Made by a program: the position numbers and the translations under genes. The notes beneath the pieces were generated by a model that worked only from the letters and a program-made list of their open reading frames with translations, had not been told where the DNA came from and ran no database searches. Positions 11,271-22,155 of a stretch of 64,000 nt of DNA are shown here, in pieces. Each line of letters begins with the position of its first letter. Position 1 is the first letter of the stretch. Where the stretch lies: NCBI RefSeq assembly GCF_023053635.1, contig NC_086182.1, forward strand, positions 34,266,001 through 34,330,000, in the 5' to 3' direction. This stretch comes from Elgaria multicarinata webbii. Taxonomy: Eukaryota > Chordata > Lepidosauria > Squamata > Anguidae.

Positions 11271-12500
11271 CAGGTTCATTTCTCCCACCCCTTTCTTTTT
11301 CATAAGAGGAGCCCTGCTGGGCTAGTCGAGTGGCCACTCAGCATATCCCCCCAAAGAGGAGATGCATCATCCAAAAAGTGGGCAGAGGTGGACAAAGATT
11401 TGCCGGCATTTTGCACGTGCTCATTTTTATGTATAGATGCAAATGGAGAAATAATTCCTGTCATTTAACTAGAGATAAAATACGTCTTGCCATAGTGGTG
11501 GTGGTGGGCTGTAACAATGGGATCTCTGTGCCTGCTCAGTCTGTTATCCAGGTGTTGATTCTTGATGGGGAATCTCCAAGGCCCCTACCTGCTCGCCCTT
11601 CATAGTTAGTTATCCTGTTTCTTTTATCTATAAACCAGTCTTAAACTGCACCATTATTTAAATAGAGGACTCCTTCAAATAGATGACAGCCCTCTGTAAA
11701 ATAAAACACATGGCCACCACATGGATTTGACCAGGCGAGGGTCTACTCCGTCTTGCAAAGGTTGCCCATCTGATCACTCTCCAAACCCCGCCTACTCCGC
11801 TTCTCAAGCCCCGCCCCTGGCCTGGAGGCAACTGGAGCTTTGTGGGGCTTTAATCTTCTCATTAAACTAAGGGTCCATCTAACCCATCATTCTGTGAGCT
11901 TTCAAAGATCCTAACATTTTAGCTGCATTGTTCAGCAGCTTTCTTCAGTTGCTTGTTTCTGGAAGATTCCAAGAAAGGAAATGAGGTGGGGAGAGTCAAC
12001 ATACCCCACGTAGTAGGGAGAAGTAATCTGTTTCATGCTCACAGGTTTTATCTCTATTATCACCTCCTCTTGCTCTTGCGCTGAGTGGTGCTAAGTGACT
12101 CACCCCTTCCCACAGCTGTGCTTTCACCACCCTCTGATGAAACAGCGACTGACAAAGGGCCCTTTTTTCATTCCTGGGGACTCCTGGAGAAGTGAGAAAT
12201 TGCCAGCTTGTGTCTCACCTCAGGCAAGTTCACGCCAGGCAAAGGACACATTACAGGGGAAATTTGACGACAGGGCTGGTGCGACCACTGGGAAAGGCAG
12301 CTGCTTTTCTAGGCAAAGCGTAGCGGTGATACAGAGTGAGTCAAGCTTTGACAATAAACCTGTGCGTTTTTTAGGGAACTTAAGGAGGTTTTCATATTAG
12401 AGTTAAAACTAAGGCCCAACCACAGTGGGGATCGTACCACTCCAGTGTCCCAATTGTGCTGTTATAGGAGTTGTTAGTTGCTGTCGTTGTCGTCGTCATT
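11271..12500. other. No gene or classified repeat seen
   Basis: Anonymous sequence with several C-rich segments near 11780. No domain or splice structure recognised. Confidence 0.5.
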
Positions 12501-12580
12501 CACTTATTGCCTTCCCCTGTTCCCTCGTTTCACTTAAATCCAGCCCTATCTCCAGACGAGACTCAGCAAAGCGAAATCAT
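12501..12580 (+). repeat. Anonymous duplicated segment, copy 1
   Basis: Ungapped match to 15231-15310 with 6 differences in 80 bases. Shared words include TCACTTAAATCCAGCCCTAT and CTCAGCAAAGCGAAATCAT. Not recognised as any repeat family. Confidence 0.9.
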
Positions 12581-12827
12581 GTCGCAAGTGAAAACCGGGA
12601 AATACTTATAAGATTCATATTCCACCAGCAGCAGTTGCTGCTTGTACCGCCCGCCCCCACGCAATAAAGTATGCAGTCTTCATCTTCCTTTCCTCTGCAA
12701 AATCAAAGCCCTCTGTTGATTTAAAAGCTAAGGTGGTGTTTGTTCTCTTGGTTAAAGATATATTAAAAATAATGATTGTTTGCTAATATGTGATCCTATT
12801 GAACAGCAGCCAGCAGGCTTTAGTTGG

Positions 12828-13015
12828 CAGGGCCAGCGTCAAGGGTAGGCACGATTGGGTACCTCTCAAGGGCCCACACTCCATCAGGGGCCCATTGAGC
12901 AGAGCCTTCTGGAGTTGCTCTTGCCCAGGAGTTGCTCCTTAGAAGGTAGACTCACACTGAGGGAGGAGGGGTCCATTGTCTTACCCAACGGCCCTCCAAA
13001 GCACTGCTCTGTAGC
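12828..13015 (+). mobile_element. Unclassified repeat X, copy 3 (internally deleted)
   Basis: Starts CAGGGCCAGCGTCAAGGG, as do the copies at 42770 and 59174. It later carries GGTAGACTCACACTGAGGGA, also present in the 42770 copy. The middle part held by the other two copies is missing. The hAT-like CAGGG start suggests a DNA transposon. Confidence 0.55.
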
Positions 13016-13117
13016 CTTCAAGTGATGGGAAAGAACAGGTAGGGGGAAGCCATTTGAGAAAGTGTATTAAGAACACCTTCGGTTTTAAGAAGCTGACAGT
13101 CCTTTTTGGGAAGGAAC

Positions 13118-14206
13118 AGGAAGAAATGGAGAAATATTTATATGAAACTGCTGGGAGAGATCATCTGGAGGCCTGGGGCGGGGTGCTATCAGTATGCTGA
13201 TGACACCCAAATATATTTCTCTATGCCTTCGACAACGGCGTCAGCTAAGGATAGCGTGTCTCCTCTGAATGAATGCTTGGAGGCGGTTATGGGCTGGAAG
13301 AGGAAAAACAAACTGAAGCTGAATCCAGACAAGACGGAGGTGCTCGCTGTCAAAGGCCACAACCTGGATTTGGAGGTGTGTCAACCAGTTCTGGATGGGG
13401 TTACACTCCCCCTGAAAGACTGTGTTCGCAGCTTGGGGGTGCTTCTGGATCCGTCACTCCAAATGACAGCCCAGATAGATGTGACAGCCAGGAGTGCCTA
13501 CTATCAGCTTCGGCTGATATGCCAGCTGCACCCCTTCCGAGAGTTGGAAGTCCTAAAGATGGTAGTGCACACGCTGGTAACATCGAGGCTCAATTTCTGT
13601 AATGCGCTCTGCATGGGGCTACCTCTGTGCCTAGCCTGGAAACTTCAATTAGTCCAAAATATCGCAGCCAGGCTGGTCACTGGTACACCTAGGGGTGACC
13701 ACATTACACCAGTTTTAAAATCTCTTCACTGGCTGCCGATTATTTTCCAGGCAAATTACAAAGTGTTGGTTATTACCTTTAAAGTCCTACATGGTTTGGG
13801 TCCAGGCTACCTGCGGGACCGCTTTCTCCCATACAATCCGCCCCGCACACTCAGGTCCTCTGGGAAGAATCCACTTCAGCTAGCAAAAGCTAGATTAACA
13901 ACTGTTACCCAGAGGACCTTTTCTTCCGCTGCTCCCAGACTGTGGAATGGCCTGCCAGAGGAGATTCGTCAACTTGACAGTCTTGTTAGAATTTAAAAAA
14001 GCAATAAAGACTGATCTATTCCAGCAGGCCTATCCAGTGAAATTTTAAAATGTTTTCAGGACATTTTAATCATGTATGGTATGTTTTAATTCGTTTTAAT
14101 GTGTATTTTATATCATGTTTTTATACTGTTTGTTTTATATTTTGAATTGTTTTGGTTTTTGTGAACCGCCCAGGGAGCTTCGGCTATTAGGTGGTATAAA
14201 AATGCA

Positions 14207-14240
<34 letters not shown>
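13118..14240 (+). mobile_element. L2-type LINE, 5'-truncated, with YADD and C-terminal blocks
   Basis: Opens inside the reverse transcriptase at NIYMKLLGEI, then YQYADDTQIYFSMP (catalytic YADD), LNPDKTEVLAV, VRSLGVLLDPSLQMTAQ, VTSRLNFCNAL, LKSLHWLPIIF, GPGYLRDRFLPYNPPRT and WNGLPEEIRQL. The frame is open to 13996. It then hits a stop because of a single-base shift just before the end; the sequence beyond still encodes KKAIKTDLFQQAYPVKF. The 3' UTR ends GTGAACCGCCCAGGGAGCTT, then GGTATAAAAATGC, then (AAT)n at 14210-14240. Endonuclease and early palm motifs are absent. Confidence 0.92.
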
Positions 14241-14386
14241 TATATGGAGGAAGAAACTTGGTTCTTCAATGGCAGCACCTGATGAGGCTGAAGAAAATGG
14301 GATATTACCAGATGTCTGTAACTTTGCTTTCTTCGTCAATATGTTATTTCTTTAGAAATATACACTTACCGAATCAGGAATGTAGA

Positions 14387-14779
14387 ACCTGAGAGAGCGC
14401 CTTCTCCCCTACCAACCTGCCCGGTCACTGAGGTCATCCGAGGGCCTGCTCCTGGTGGTTCCACATAGATCCATCCTCCGATTGGAATCCACCAGGGGCA
14501 GAACCTTCAGTGTGGTGGCACCCCTCCTGTGGAATTCCCTGCCTCTGGAGGTCAGTCAGGCGCCAACCTTGTCCTCCTTTCGGCGCCTCCTGAAAACATC
14601 TTTATTCCAAGAAGCCTTTCTTTAACATGCAGCCTTGGATTTCTGTTTTTGCTTCTTTTAAAATTTTGTTTTAACTGTTTTATTCTGTTTTTATTCTCAT
14701 TTTACCTTGTACACCACTCTGAAATTTTTCAATGGGGAGCGGTACATAAATATTCTAAATAAATAAATAAATAAATAAA
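14387..14779 (+). mobile_element. L2-type LINE short 3' end, copy A
   Basis: Encodes RERLLPYQPARSLRSSEGLL and later APTLSSFRRLLKTSLFQEAF, then a T-rich 3' UTR, GGGGAGCGGTACATAAATAT and (AAAT)n. About 95% identical to copy B at 44268, and truncated at almost the same base. It is a different L2 subfamily from the 13118 element. Confidence 0.85.
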
Positions 14780-15007
14780 CTTCACACCTTCCATTCGATT
14801 TTGTTCAACTTCAGTAGTCTTACTACTTTGCAACCCAATTCACTTGATCTCCTACATGTACAACTTAGGGGAAGGCTTAGAGCTCGTTGGTTTGACTCTG
14901 TCTGCATAGTTCTGCACAGTGGGCAATTTCCTCTCTCCTCGTGGCTGCATTCCCTCATGGCTAATCTGCTGGGGCCTACCTATTAGCAGTGGGCAGGGCC
15001 AGAGCCC

Positions 15008-15073
15008 TACTGTCTGGGCATGTTGGGGGTTGTAGTCCAATACCTCTGGAGGACCCTAGGTTGGAGAACACTG
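15008..15073. mobile_element. hAT MITE fragment
   Basis: GGGGGTTGTAGTCCAATACC, TCTGGAGGACCCTAGG and TTGGAGAACACTGG match one arm of the hAT family at 36448 and 44752. Confidence 0.5.
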
Positions 15074-15230
15074 GTTTTGTGTGTCTCTCGCTTCTTCCTG
15101 AAGGTCTGAAAATTTGCCTCCTTTGAAAAATGACCCGACAATCTCATCCCCACCACATCAAAGCAGCTTTGCTACCCAGCTCCAGAAGCAAGCTGCCTGG
15201 CAACAAGCCATCCATTTTGCTGTTCTTGTT

Positions 15231-15310
15231 CACGTATTGTCTTCCCCTCTTCCCTCATTTCACTTAAATCCAGCCCTATCTCCAGGCGAGGCTCAGCAAA
15301 GCGAAATCAT
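15231..15310 (+). repeat. Anonymous duplicated segment, copy 2
   Basis: See the entry at 12501; 92.5% identical, same orientation, 2.7 kb apart. Flanks on neither side continue the match. Confidence 0.9.
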
Positions 15311-15926
15311 TCACTTCATCCACCCTGGAGGGGGAGGAGAAGGAGGAGGGGGAGAAGCTCTTTTAAAGATATTCACTGATTTTTCTTGACAGTTTCTCTG
15401 GATTCCTTTCCACACTGCAGTTGTTAAAATTGTTGTTTCAGCTGTGAGGGAGTTACTCTCTTTGCTTGAACAGCATTTTCTTGCTTACACTTCTTCTTGC
15501 AATCCATCAAAATCAAGTGGCCAGGTTGGGCATTTTCTACCAAATTTCAGTAGGGAGACTGAAGACTTGTCAAAGTACCCAATGATACATTCTTTGTGAA
15601 AGACCGGGGTGGGGGTAAACCAATGGTTGGAGGGACAGGTATCTACTGGTGCTCTTCACACCTGCATAATTAACATGGAAGTTGCAACCCTGAGAAGGCA
15701 GTGGCCAAGTCACCAGATTTGCTGGGGCTAGAACAGGGAACCTTTGGTTGTGTGAGCAGCTGCCCTAGGTCCCGTTTGGAGCCTCGTTCTGAGCAATGAA
15801 ATATTCTTAGGCTTTGACACAGCAGCACTCACTTAGGCTGGCCATTGGTGTATTGGGACATTGCTGGATTTGACCCCTGGGCCTGAGGTTCCCCACCCCA
15901 GTTGTAGTTGAGTCTTAGGTTCTTAA
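15311..15926. other. No gene or classified repeat seen
   Basis: Anonymous; a purine-rich GGAGGAGG run lies near 15330-15360. Confidence 0.5.
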
Positions 15927-16167
15927 GGCAGTATCCAGTGCTGACATTCCACAAATGCAAATAGCACTAGTGAAGCACCGCTGAATCTTTCCATTGTGTG
16001 GCCAGTTGCACAAGTTGAATGCACAATGGTTTGCACAAGAGTTACGCAAAACCACTTGTAGAACCACATTTGCACAAACTTAACTTATCTTGCACGTAGT
16101 TCGAAACCTAGCTTCCATGAGTGCAACATCGTTTGCGCTAATAGAATGACACGGTTGGATACTGCCC
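15927..16167. mobile_element. Non-autonomous DNA transposon (GGGCAGTATCCA type)
   Basis: The left end reads GGCAGTATCCAGTGCTGACA. The right end, reversed, reads GGGCAGTATCCAACCGTG. The interior repeats 'caaatgcaaat', 'ttgcacaa' and similar words. Relatives with the same ends lie at 27821-28361 and 31515-31624. No transposase; no clear target duplication here. Confidence 0.65.
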
Positions 16168-17058
16168 GTTGTGTTAGGAGATAGTGATATGACTTTACTG
16201 GGATTGGTCAAGGCTGAGTGAATTTTCAGCATGATGAAGAAGGACTGATGCACAAGGGTAAACATTGGCTTACCTGTGATTGTGTCTCCAGGGCAGGACT
16301 GGTTAATGTATTGAGGTGCTTCACTTGCTAGCATCCCCTTCATGGTTTGCTGCTAGAGGCCTTCTGCCCACTTTTCAAAGCAGAGGTGGGCATCTGTCCT
16401 CCAATGAGTCATATCAGGAATTTCAAGGGAAGCTAAGAGAGCTTTAGGACTGGCAACATTTCTCAGGCAGGTCTCCATGCAACCTAATTTGACTCTGGAT
16501 TTTGCCAGCCATGAAATTCATAGGAAATTCATGTATTCTTCCTCAAGTTCAGTATCTGGGGAATTCTGAGGGAGGAAGAAAACATTTTATTAAGACCACC
16601 GAAATTGTTAAGGCAGGGTGGGGGAAGATGTTCCACAAATCCCTAGGAACTGAAAGTCTATGAAGTCCAGACTCTTAGAGAGTTATGTCTTCATACAGCT
16701 GCTGCAAAGCAACAATGGGAGATGCTGAAGCCTTTATCTCTTGTTTTTGGGGTTCCCAAAGGTATCTCACTGGCCATTATAGGAAGCGTGAAGGGACCTC
16801 GATCTTCATAACATCAGAGGCTTGGAACATGGGATAAAGCTGTTACATTCAAGCCCTGATACATCCTGGAGGCATCTAGTTGACTAGAACCAGATTGAAG
16901 GGCTACATGGATAGCTGGGTTATAAATCCTTGAATGAATAAATAAATACAGAGAGCCAGGGCTTGGAACCTTCACCTCCCCACAGGATTATTTTAGCCCC
17001 CAGTGTGGTTCAGGCCAGCCCTGGAGCAACACTCCAGGTTATCTCCTTTGGCCCAGGC
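16168..17058. other. No gene seen; possible short LINE tail
   Basis: Near 16910-16950, GGTTATAAATCCTTGAATGA followed by ATAAATAAATA may be a LINE 3' tail. The remainder is anonymous. Confidence 0.4.
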
Positions 17059-17194
17059 CAGCTTTCCCCAACCTGATGTTCTTCAGTTGTTTTGGATGAC
17101 AGTTCCTATCATCCCAGACCAATGGCCATGCTGGCTAGGGCCAATGGGAGTTGTGCTCCCAAACCTCTGAAGGTCACCACATTGAGGAAGGCTG
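17059..17194. mobile_element. hAT MITE, 136 bp, palindromic
   Basis: Starts CAGCTTTCCCCAACCTGATG and ends CATTGAGGAAGGCTG, matching the CAGCCTTCC...GGAAGGCTG ends of the 123-bp elements. A central inverted pair is built on GGATGACAGTTCCTATCATC. A more diverged relative. Confidence 0.65.
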
Positions 17195-17212
17195 CTGGTT
17201 AACCCTAGGGAC

Positions 17213-17778
17213 TAGGGCTGTGCACGGACCCCTCAATCCACTCCGCACCCGATCCGCAAATTCCGGATTGGGTCCGCCCCGCCCCGTGTCGATCCGCCTA
17301 TGGTCTGCTCTGCTGCGGAGCTCTGGATCCAAATCGGAGCTCCGTAGCGGCAGTGGCAGCGGCAGCAGTGGCAGGTAAGGCCCCCTTCCCTCCTCCTCCC
17401 TTACCTGCGTCTGTCGTGGTCCAGCGGCTGCTTCAACTGAGCACGAGGACTCAAACAGGAAGACCAGGCTGCAGCCGCAGCCTAGTCTTCTGGTTTGCAT
17501 CCTCGGGCTCAGGTGAAGCCGCTGCCAGAACGCGACGGACTCAGGTAAGACCCTGCCCGCCTGCCCCCTTACCTGGCTCTGCCGCTGTCACCACATGGAC
17601 TACAGCAGCACCAGGTAAGCCCCCTCTTACCTTTTTTTCGGAGCTCCGGATCGGGGCAAGGATCTGCTTGGTCTCGATCCTCTTCACCTCGATCTGCAGC
17701 CCCCCAATCCGCTTAGTCTCTGCCTTTGTTGGAGGCGAATCAGGCCGCCTCACTATTGCGAAGCAGAGCACAGCCCTA
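17213..17778. mobile_element. hAT-type fold-back element with 8-bp target duplications
   Basis: Terminal inverted repeats TAGGGCTGTGC / GCACAGCCCTA (11 bp, exact), flanked by the exact 8-bp duplication CTAGGGAC at 17205-17212 and 17779-17786. No coding frame of note. The middle (about 17400-17550) is a large inverted repeat centred near 17475, with arms of about 74 bases including GAAGACCAGGCTGC and its inverse. The element is GC- and CpG-rich, unlike its surroundings. It carries the splice-donor word CAGGTAAG (or close forms) on both strands. Terminal repeats plus 8-bp duplication are diagnostic of hAT. Confidence 0.9.
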
Positions 17779-17936
17779 CTAGGGACTTGTTGCTTTCCAT
17801 TTCCCCCAGTGCGCTGTCCCAGGTGCTGAAAGCACATTTACCCATGTGTGCTCTTCTCTGTAGCTGGCCTCCGTAGCACAGCAATCCTGAACAGTGGCTC
17901 CTTAATGGGCTTCAGTCCAAAACCTAAGAAACAAGT

Positions 17937-17984
<48 letters not shown>

Positions 17985-18366
17985 CTAAAAGCATAATAAT
18001 GAAATACTAAGCCAGCCTTCAGTTAAAGGGCCTGTGCTTTGCTTCTGGGGCATGTGCTCAGCGAGGCTAGTATGTCTCCAATCCCATGCCTCTGGGATTG
18101 GCATGGTGGCAAATATGGGATGCTTGGAGCTGCGTGAGTTTTGAGAGATGGTTGAAGAGGACGTTGGCAAGTGGGACATTCTAAGCCCCTTGAGAGTCTT
18201 CTTTGCTACCTTTATTACGTTGTCTTTGTGCCAGTGCAAAGAGCAAGGCAGCTGACTGTTTAAACAATAGCTTACAATTTAATAGGCATGATACAAACAG
18301 AACAGGAAGGGAAGAGGAAGATAAATTCACAGCTGCTGCAAGAGAAGGTTCTTGGAAGGGAAGATC
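17779..18366. repeat. Anonymous sequence containing (CA)n
   Basis: (CA)n at about 17937-17982. Nothing else is classified. Confidence 0.7.
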
Positions 18367-18560
18367 AAAATAGCAGCTGGTCCCAGCTGAGCCAACGAAG
18401 GAGGCCTTGATGTCTCACCTCTCCTGCTGAAACAGCCCAGGTGGGGTGGGAAGGAGGGGAGGAGCCAAATGGCACTTGGTCCTAGCTGGGCTGATGGAAG
18501 GCCTCTCACCATCTCACCTCTTAACTCTCTTCAGCAGAGAAACTCTTTTCAAAGGGTTGC
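18367..18560. repeat. Two-unit degenerate tandem repeat, period about 100 bp
   Basis: AAATAGCAGCTGGTCCCAGC at 18368 recurs as AAATGGCACTTGGTCCTAGC at about 18467. Each is followed by a 'ctgatggaaggcc'-like word, TCTCACCTCT and a 'cagcagag'-like word. Diverged; perhaps part of a LINE 3' UTR. Confidence 0.55.
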
Positions 18561-19009
18561 CTTAGTTGCTTTGCTACTCCAGTGGGAGGATGTCCCCTGC
18601 TTTCTCCGGATCCAAGACATCCCACCAGAAGATATTTTTCTTCTGATGCAACCAAAGACATCCCTCTTCTTCATTGGTCATGGGCTATGAAATGGGGGAG
18701 AAAAACAAATTATAATGAGAAGAATGATTGAAGATAGGAATAATTGAACATGCTGTACTTTTTACAACAACAATTAAGCTTTACAGCACTTTTCAAGCAT
18801 TTAGAGTGTTTGGAATATATTATCTCAGGAATCATTTATAACCTCAGGGTTAGAACGTTTTCTCAAAAAAAATCACTGTGTAAATACAGCCTTAGATTGC
18901 CTCTCAGTATGCCCTTTTCCTCTGAACTTGGTGCACAAATGTTATTACAGAGAAGACGTTCTCAGATAAATGTGACTGAATGCCAGAGAATGGAGCAGTC
19001 TCCTGAGAT
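18561..19009. other. No gene or classified repeat seen
   Basis: Anonymous AT-rich sequence. Confidence 0.5.
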
Positions 19010-19125
19010 AGGTATTTATTTGCTTATTTGTACGTTTATGTATCCTGTCATTTTCCACAAGTGTAGGTACTCCGAGTGGCTTACAAGTTTTGTTTAAGAA
19101 ACAGTAAACTACAAAAATGTATTAT
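19010..19125 (-). mobile_element. L2-like LINE 3' tail
   Basis: TATTTATTTGCTTATTTGTA followed by 'cctgtcattttccacaagtg' and GAGTGGCTTACAAG has the layout of a reversed L2 tail. Diverged. Confidence 0.5.
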
Positions 19126-19256
19126 TATTTTTTAAAAAAGGAAACAACAGAGCATTAGAAATGACAACTGAAAATAACAATAAAAGGAGCAATAAGATAA
19201 GTCCTATTCAAAGTCAGAATGTGTGCGGAAGCTGTGCCTTTCTCCCCATGTTCTTC

Positions 19257-19764
19257 TCATAGAATCATAGAATAGTAGAGTTGGAAGGGGCCTATAAGGC
19301 CATCAATTCCAACCCCCTGCTCAGTGCAGGAACCCACCCTAAAGCATCCCTGACAGATGGTTATCCAGCTACCTCTTGAAGGCCTGTAGTGTGGGAGAGC
19401 CCACAACCTCCCTAGGTAACTGGTTCCTCTGTCATACTGCTCTAACAGTCAGGAAGTTTTTCCTGATGTCCAGCTGGAATCTGGCTTCCTTTAACTTGAG
19501 CCCGTTATTCCGTGTCCTGCACTCTGGGAGGATCGAGAAGAGATCCTGGCCCTCCTCTGTGTGACAACCTTTTAAGTATTTGAAGAGTGCTCCCATGTCT
19601 CCTCTCAGTCTCCTCTTCTCCAGGCTAAACATGCCCAATTCTTTCAGTCTCTCTTCATAGGGCTTTGTTTCCAGACTCCTGATCATCCTAGTTGCCCTCC
19701 TCTAAACACGCTCCAGCTTGTCTGCGTCCTTCTTGAAGTGTGGTACCCAACACTGGACGCAGTT
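19257..19764 (-). mobile_element. CR1 LINE 3' end
   Basis: Starts with the reversed CR1 terminus TCATAGAATCATAGAATAGT. The minus strand encodes [40 protein letters not shown] and [17 protein letters not shown]. 5'-truncated at about 19764, near 'cccaacactggacgcag'. Confidence 0.93.
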
Positions 19765-19896
19765 CCATAATCTGGGTGGAACATCAGGGGTTGAGAGAAA
19801 ACTTCCTCTTGTACCCCCCTGCTGAACAACTGATGGGGCGTGTGTGTGCGCGCGCATGCGCCCACATGTATACACATGCACAGAGCCAAGGGCCTT

Positions 19897-20010
19897 GTAA
19901 ATTCTTTATTTTAAATATTTACACTCCAACTTTTCTTATCGAAGTTCAAGACTGCTCATAAGCAACAACCATAAAATATAAAAACAAACAATACATACTA
20001 TATAACCGAA
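19897..20010 (-). mobile_element. Possible L2-like LINE 3' tail
   Basis: 'ttattttaaatatttacact' then 'gttcaagactgctcataa' resembles the reversed L2 tail that contains 'aaatatttataccccgct...gagcggctta'. Weak. Confidence 0.35.
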
Positions 20011-20027
20011 TGGAGCATGAAATTAAC

Positions 20028-20186
20028 AATGGCTATTAGTCATGATGGCTATATATTACCTCCAGGATCAGAGGCTTTCTGCCGTTGTATGCCAGTTGGA
20101 GGCAGCTGGTTGGACACTTTGGGAACAGAATGCTGGACTAGATAGGCCTTTGGTATGATCCATCACGGCTCTTCTTACATTCTTAT
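20028..20186 (+). mobile_element. L3-like (CR1 clade) LINE 3' end
   Basis: Contains ATGATGGCTATATATTACCT, CCAGGATCAGAGGC, AATGCTGGACTAGATAGGCC and TGATCCATCACGGCTCTTCT, then TTACATTCTTATG. This is the 3' UTR and end shared with the copies at 27964 and 61371. Confidence 0.8.
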
Positions 20187-20268
20187 GGCATTAAAAAACA
20201 AACAAAACACACAGATTGCAGCAATAATGTCATTCAAAAAACACAGCCATAATAATCCTACGCAGAGG

Positions 20269-20696
20269 TAGGGATGTGGGAATTAGCCAAACTCAAGCTC
20301 ACCATGATTCTTCAACTTTCACCTCCAAGCTCATTCAAGTTTGTATCAGATTGCGAACTTCATTTCCCCCCCCCCCAAATGAAAATCCATATGTATTTTG
20401 GGTTGTATTATTCAAAATGTGTGCATCAGTTGCGCAAATCTTTGAAATGTATGCATTCTTTTCTCATTGTGTATTTGTGCAAATTTTTGAAATTTTTCAT
20501 GCTTATTTTTCACATCGGCACATGCTGTCAAATGCATTTTTGGGGGTCCATAAATGATGCTGCAAGCTGAGAAATATACAGACTTTGACCTCAAATCATG
20601 TCTGTGTCCAGGCTCAATCCAGAAGGTGGGAACTGGGCAGATCCTGATCATAAGTGAACTGAAATAAATTTCTCATGGATCCCTGCACACAGATAC
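20269..20696 (+). mobile_element. hAT-like element with TAGGGATGTG end (right end unclear)
   Basis: The left end TAGGGATGTGGGAATTAG matches the TAGGGRTGTG terminal class. The interior is rich in 'tttgaaat' and 'tgcgcaaat' words. The right end was not convincingly found. Confidence 0.4.
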
Positions 20697-20865
20697 ACCA
20701 GAGAGCAACATAAGCCAGGGAGAAAAGTCAGTTTTTAAGACCAAAGGCCTTCCTAAACTGAAAGGTTTGGTTTTCTTACACCATAGTGGAAAACCTATAA
20801 GGAGGGGCAAAGCAGAAGAGCCAGTAGAATGATATATATAGAAGGAGACCATTTCTAAGATACTG

Positions 20866-21031
20866 TGTTCCATAGCTCAGAGGTAGAACACCTACTTTGC
20901 ATGTAGAAGGACCCAGGCTCAATCCTCAGCTTCTTCAGGAAGAGTTGGAGGAAAGGCCGGTTAATTTAGACAATATTAGGCTAGCTGAGCCAATGGACTG
21001 ACTCAGCACAAGGTAGCGTCCTATATTTCTA
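20866..21031 (+). mobile_element. tRNA-derived SINE
   Basis: The tRNA-like head includes CATAGCTCAGAGGTAGAACA, TTTGCATGTAGAAGGACC and a B box in CAGGCTCAATCCTCAG. The body ends TGACTCAGCACAAGGTAGC, matching the 3' region of the full copy at 58172. Confidence 0.8.
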
Positions 21032-22096
21032 GGCTGTTTAGGACTTCAAAGGGTTAAAGCTATGAGGGCTTTCTAGAATAAAGCCAGCAACTTGAATTGT
21101 CCCCCATAAGGCTACATGTGCAGGCAGTCCATGTCACAGTGCAAGAGACACCTGTTCTCTCTGCACATTTTTACTGCAAAAGGTAGAGTCAGCAAAGCAG
21201 AAGTTGTATCTGGTGTTCAGGGATGTTTTCGGGACCATAGACAGGAGAATCAACATCAGCGCATGCATCATTTCCCTGCCTTAACAGCACATTCTGTCTT
21301 TAGCTTCTGCCATGATGAATAATAAATTCCCTGCAAATATCTCCAGATCTCAAAAAGTTGCTACAACATAAATTGGGAAGAACGTTCTGTAGCACAACAA
21401 AGCGGATCACATTAAATATGCAGGAGTATTCCCCCCGCCCCCCGAAGCTGGCGGTCCCCCACGAGAAAGCAAACCTTGCTTTTGAAAATGTCTAAACATG
21501 CCGTCAAAATTATGCCATGGCACAAAGTGAGGAAGGATCCGTTGTCTTCTCTGTTTATCTTCCCTTGTGCTTTGTATTTCCCGCAGCTAAATGCATGAAA
21601 AGCCTCCCCCCATTTTTTTAAAAAAAATCACGGAGTGGTATATTTGATGAGAAGTCTCTGCCCATCTTTTCATGCCCCAAATTATCCAGGCACGGTGTGG
21701 TTCTCAGAGCTGTCATCTGGGAGGCACTGACTTCTCCTTGTTGGTCCTAATTGGGGTGGGCCTCAGAACAACAACGTGGCGTCAGTCCAGTGGAGAAGGC
21801 CGTGGACTTCCCATTCTGGATGAGCAATTTGGACCCTCTGGGCCAATCCAGGCATCAGCTCCCGAGGTGCTGGCCAACACATTGACAACCCAGAGCAAAA
21901 CAAGGATATAGAGTAGAGTTGTTGAGCCTCTTTTCGCCCAAGGTCTGAGTTCCACTTTGGAGAAGTCCTTGGGGGCTGCATTCCAGTGATGGGCAGTGTG
22001 AACAGGAAAGGGGGCAGGCCCCAAAGATCAGTATATTTTAACTGAAAGTTCTCACTGCCAGGAACTAAGCCTTAGGAGGGTCATTTCAACCTTTTA
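21032..22096. other. No gene or classified repeat seen
   Basis: Anonymous sequence with a C-rich run near 21435. Confidence 0.5.
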
Positions 22097-22108
22097 GAAT
22101 AGGGAAAT

Positions 22109-22155
<47 letters not shown>

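Noticed and set aside
13118-13996. Long open frame as a host gene
   Set aside because: Carries YADD and L2 thumb blocks; it is a LINE reverse transcriptase remnant.
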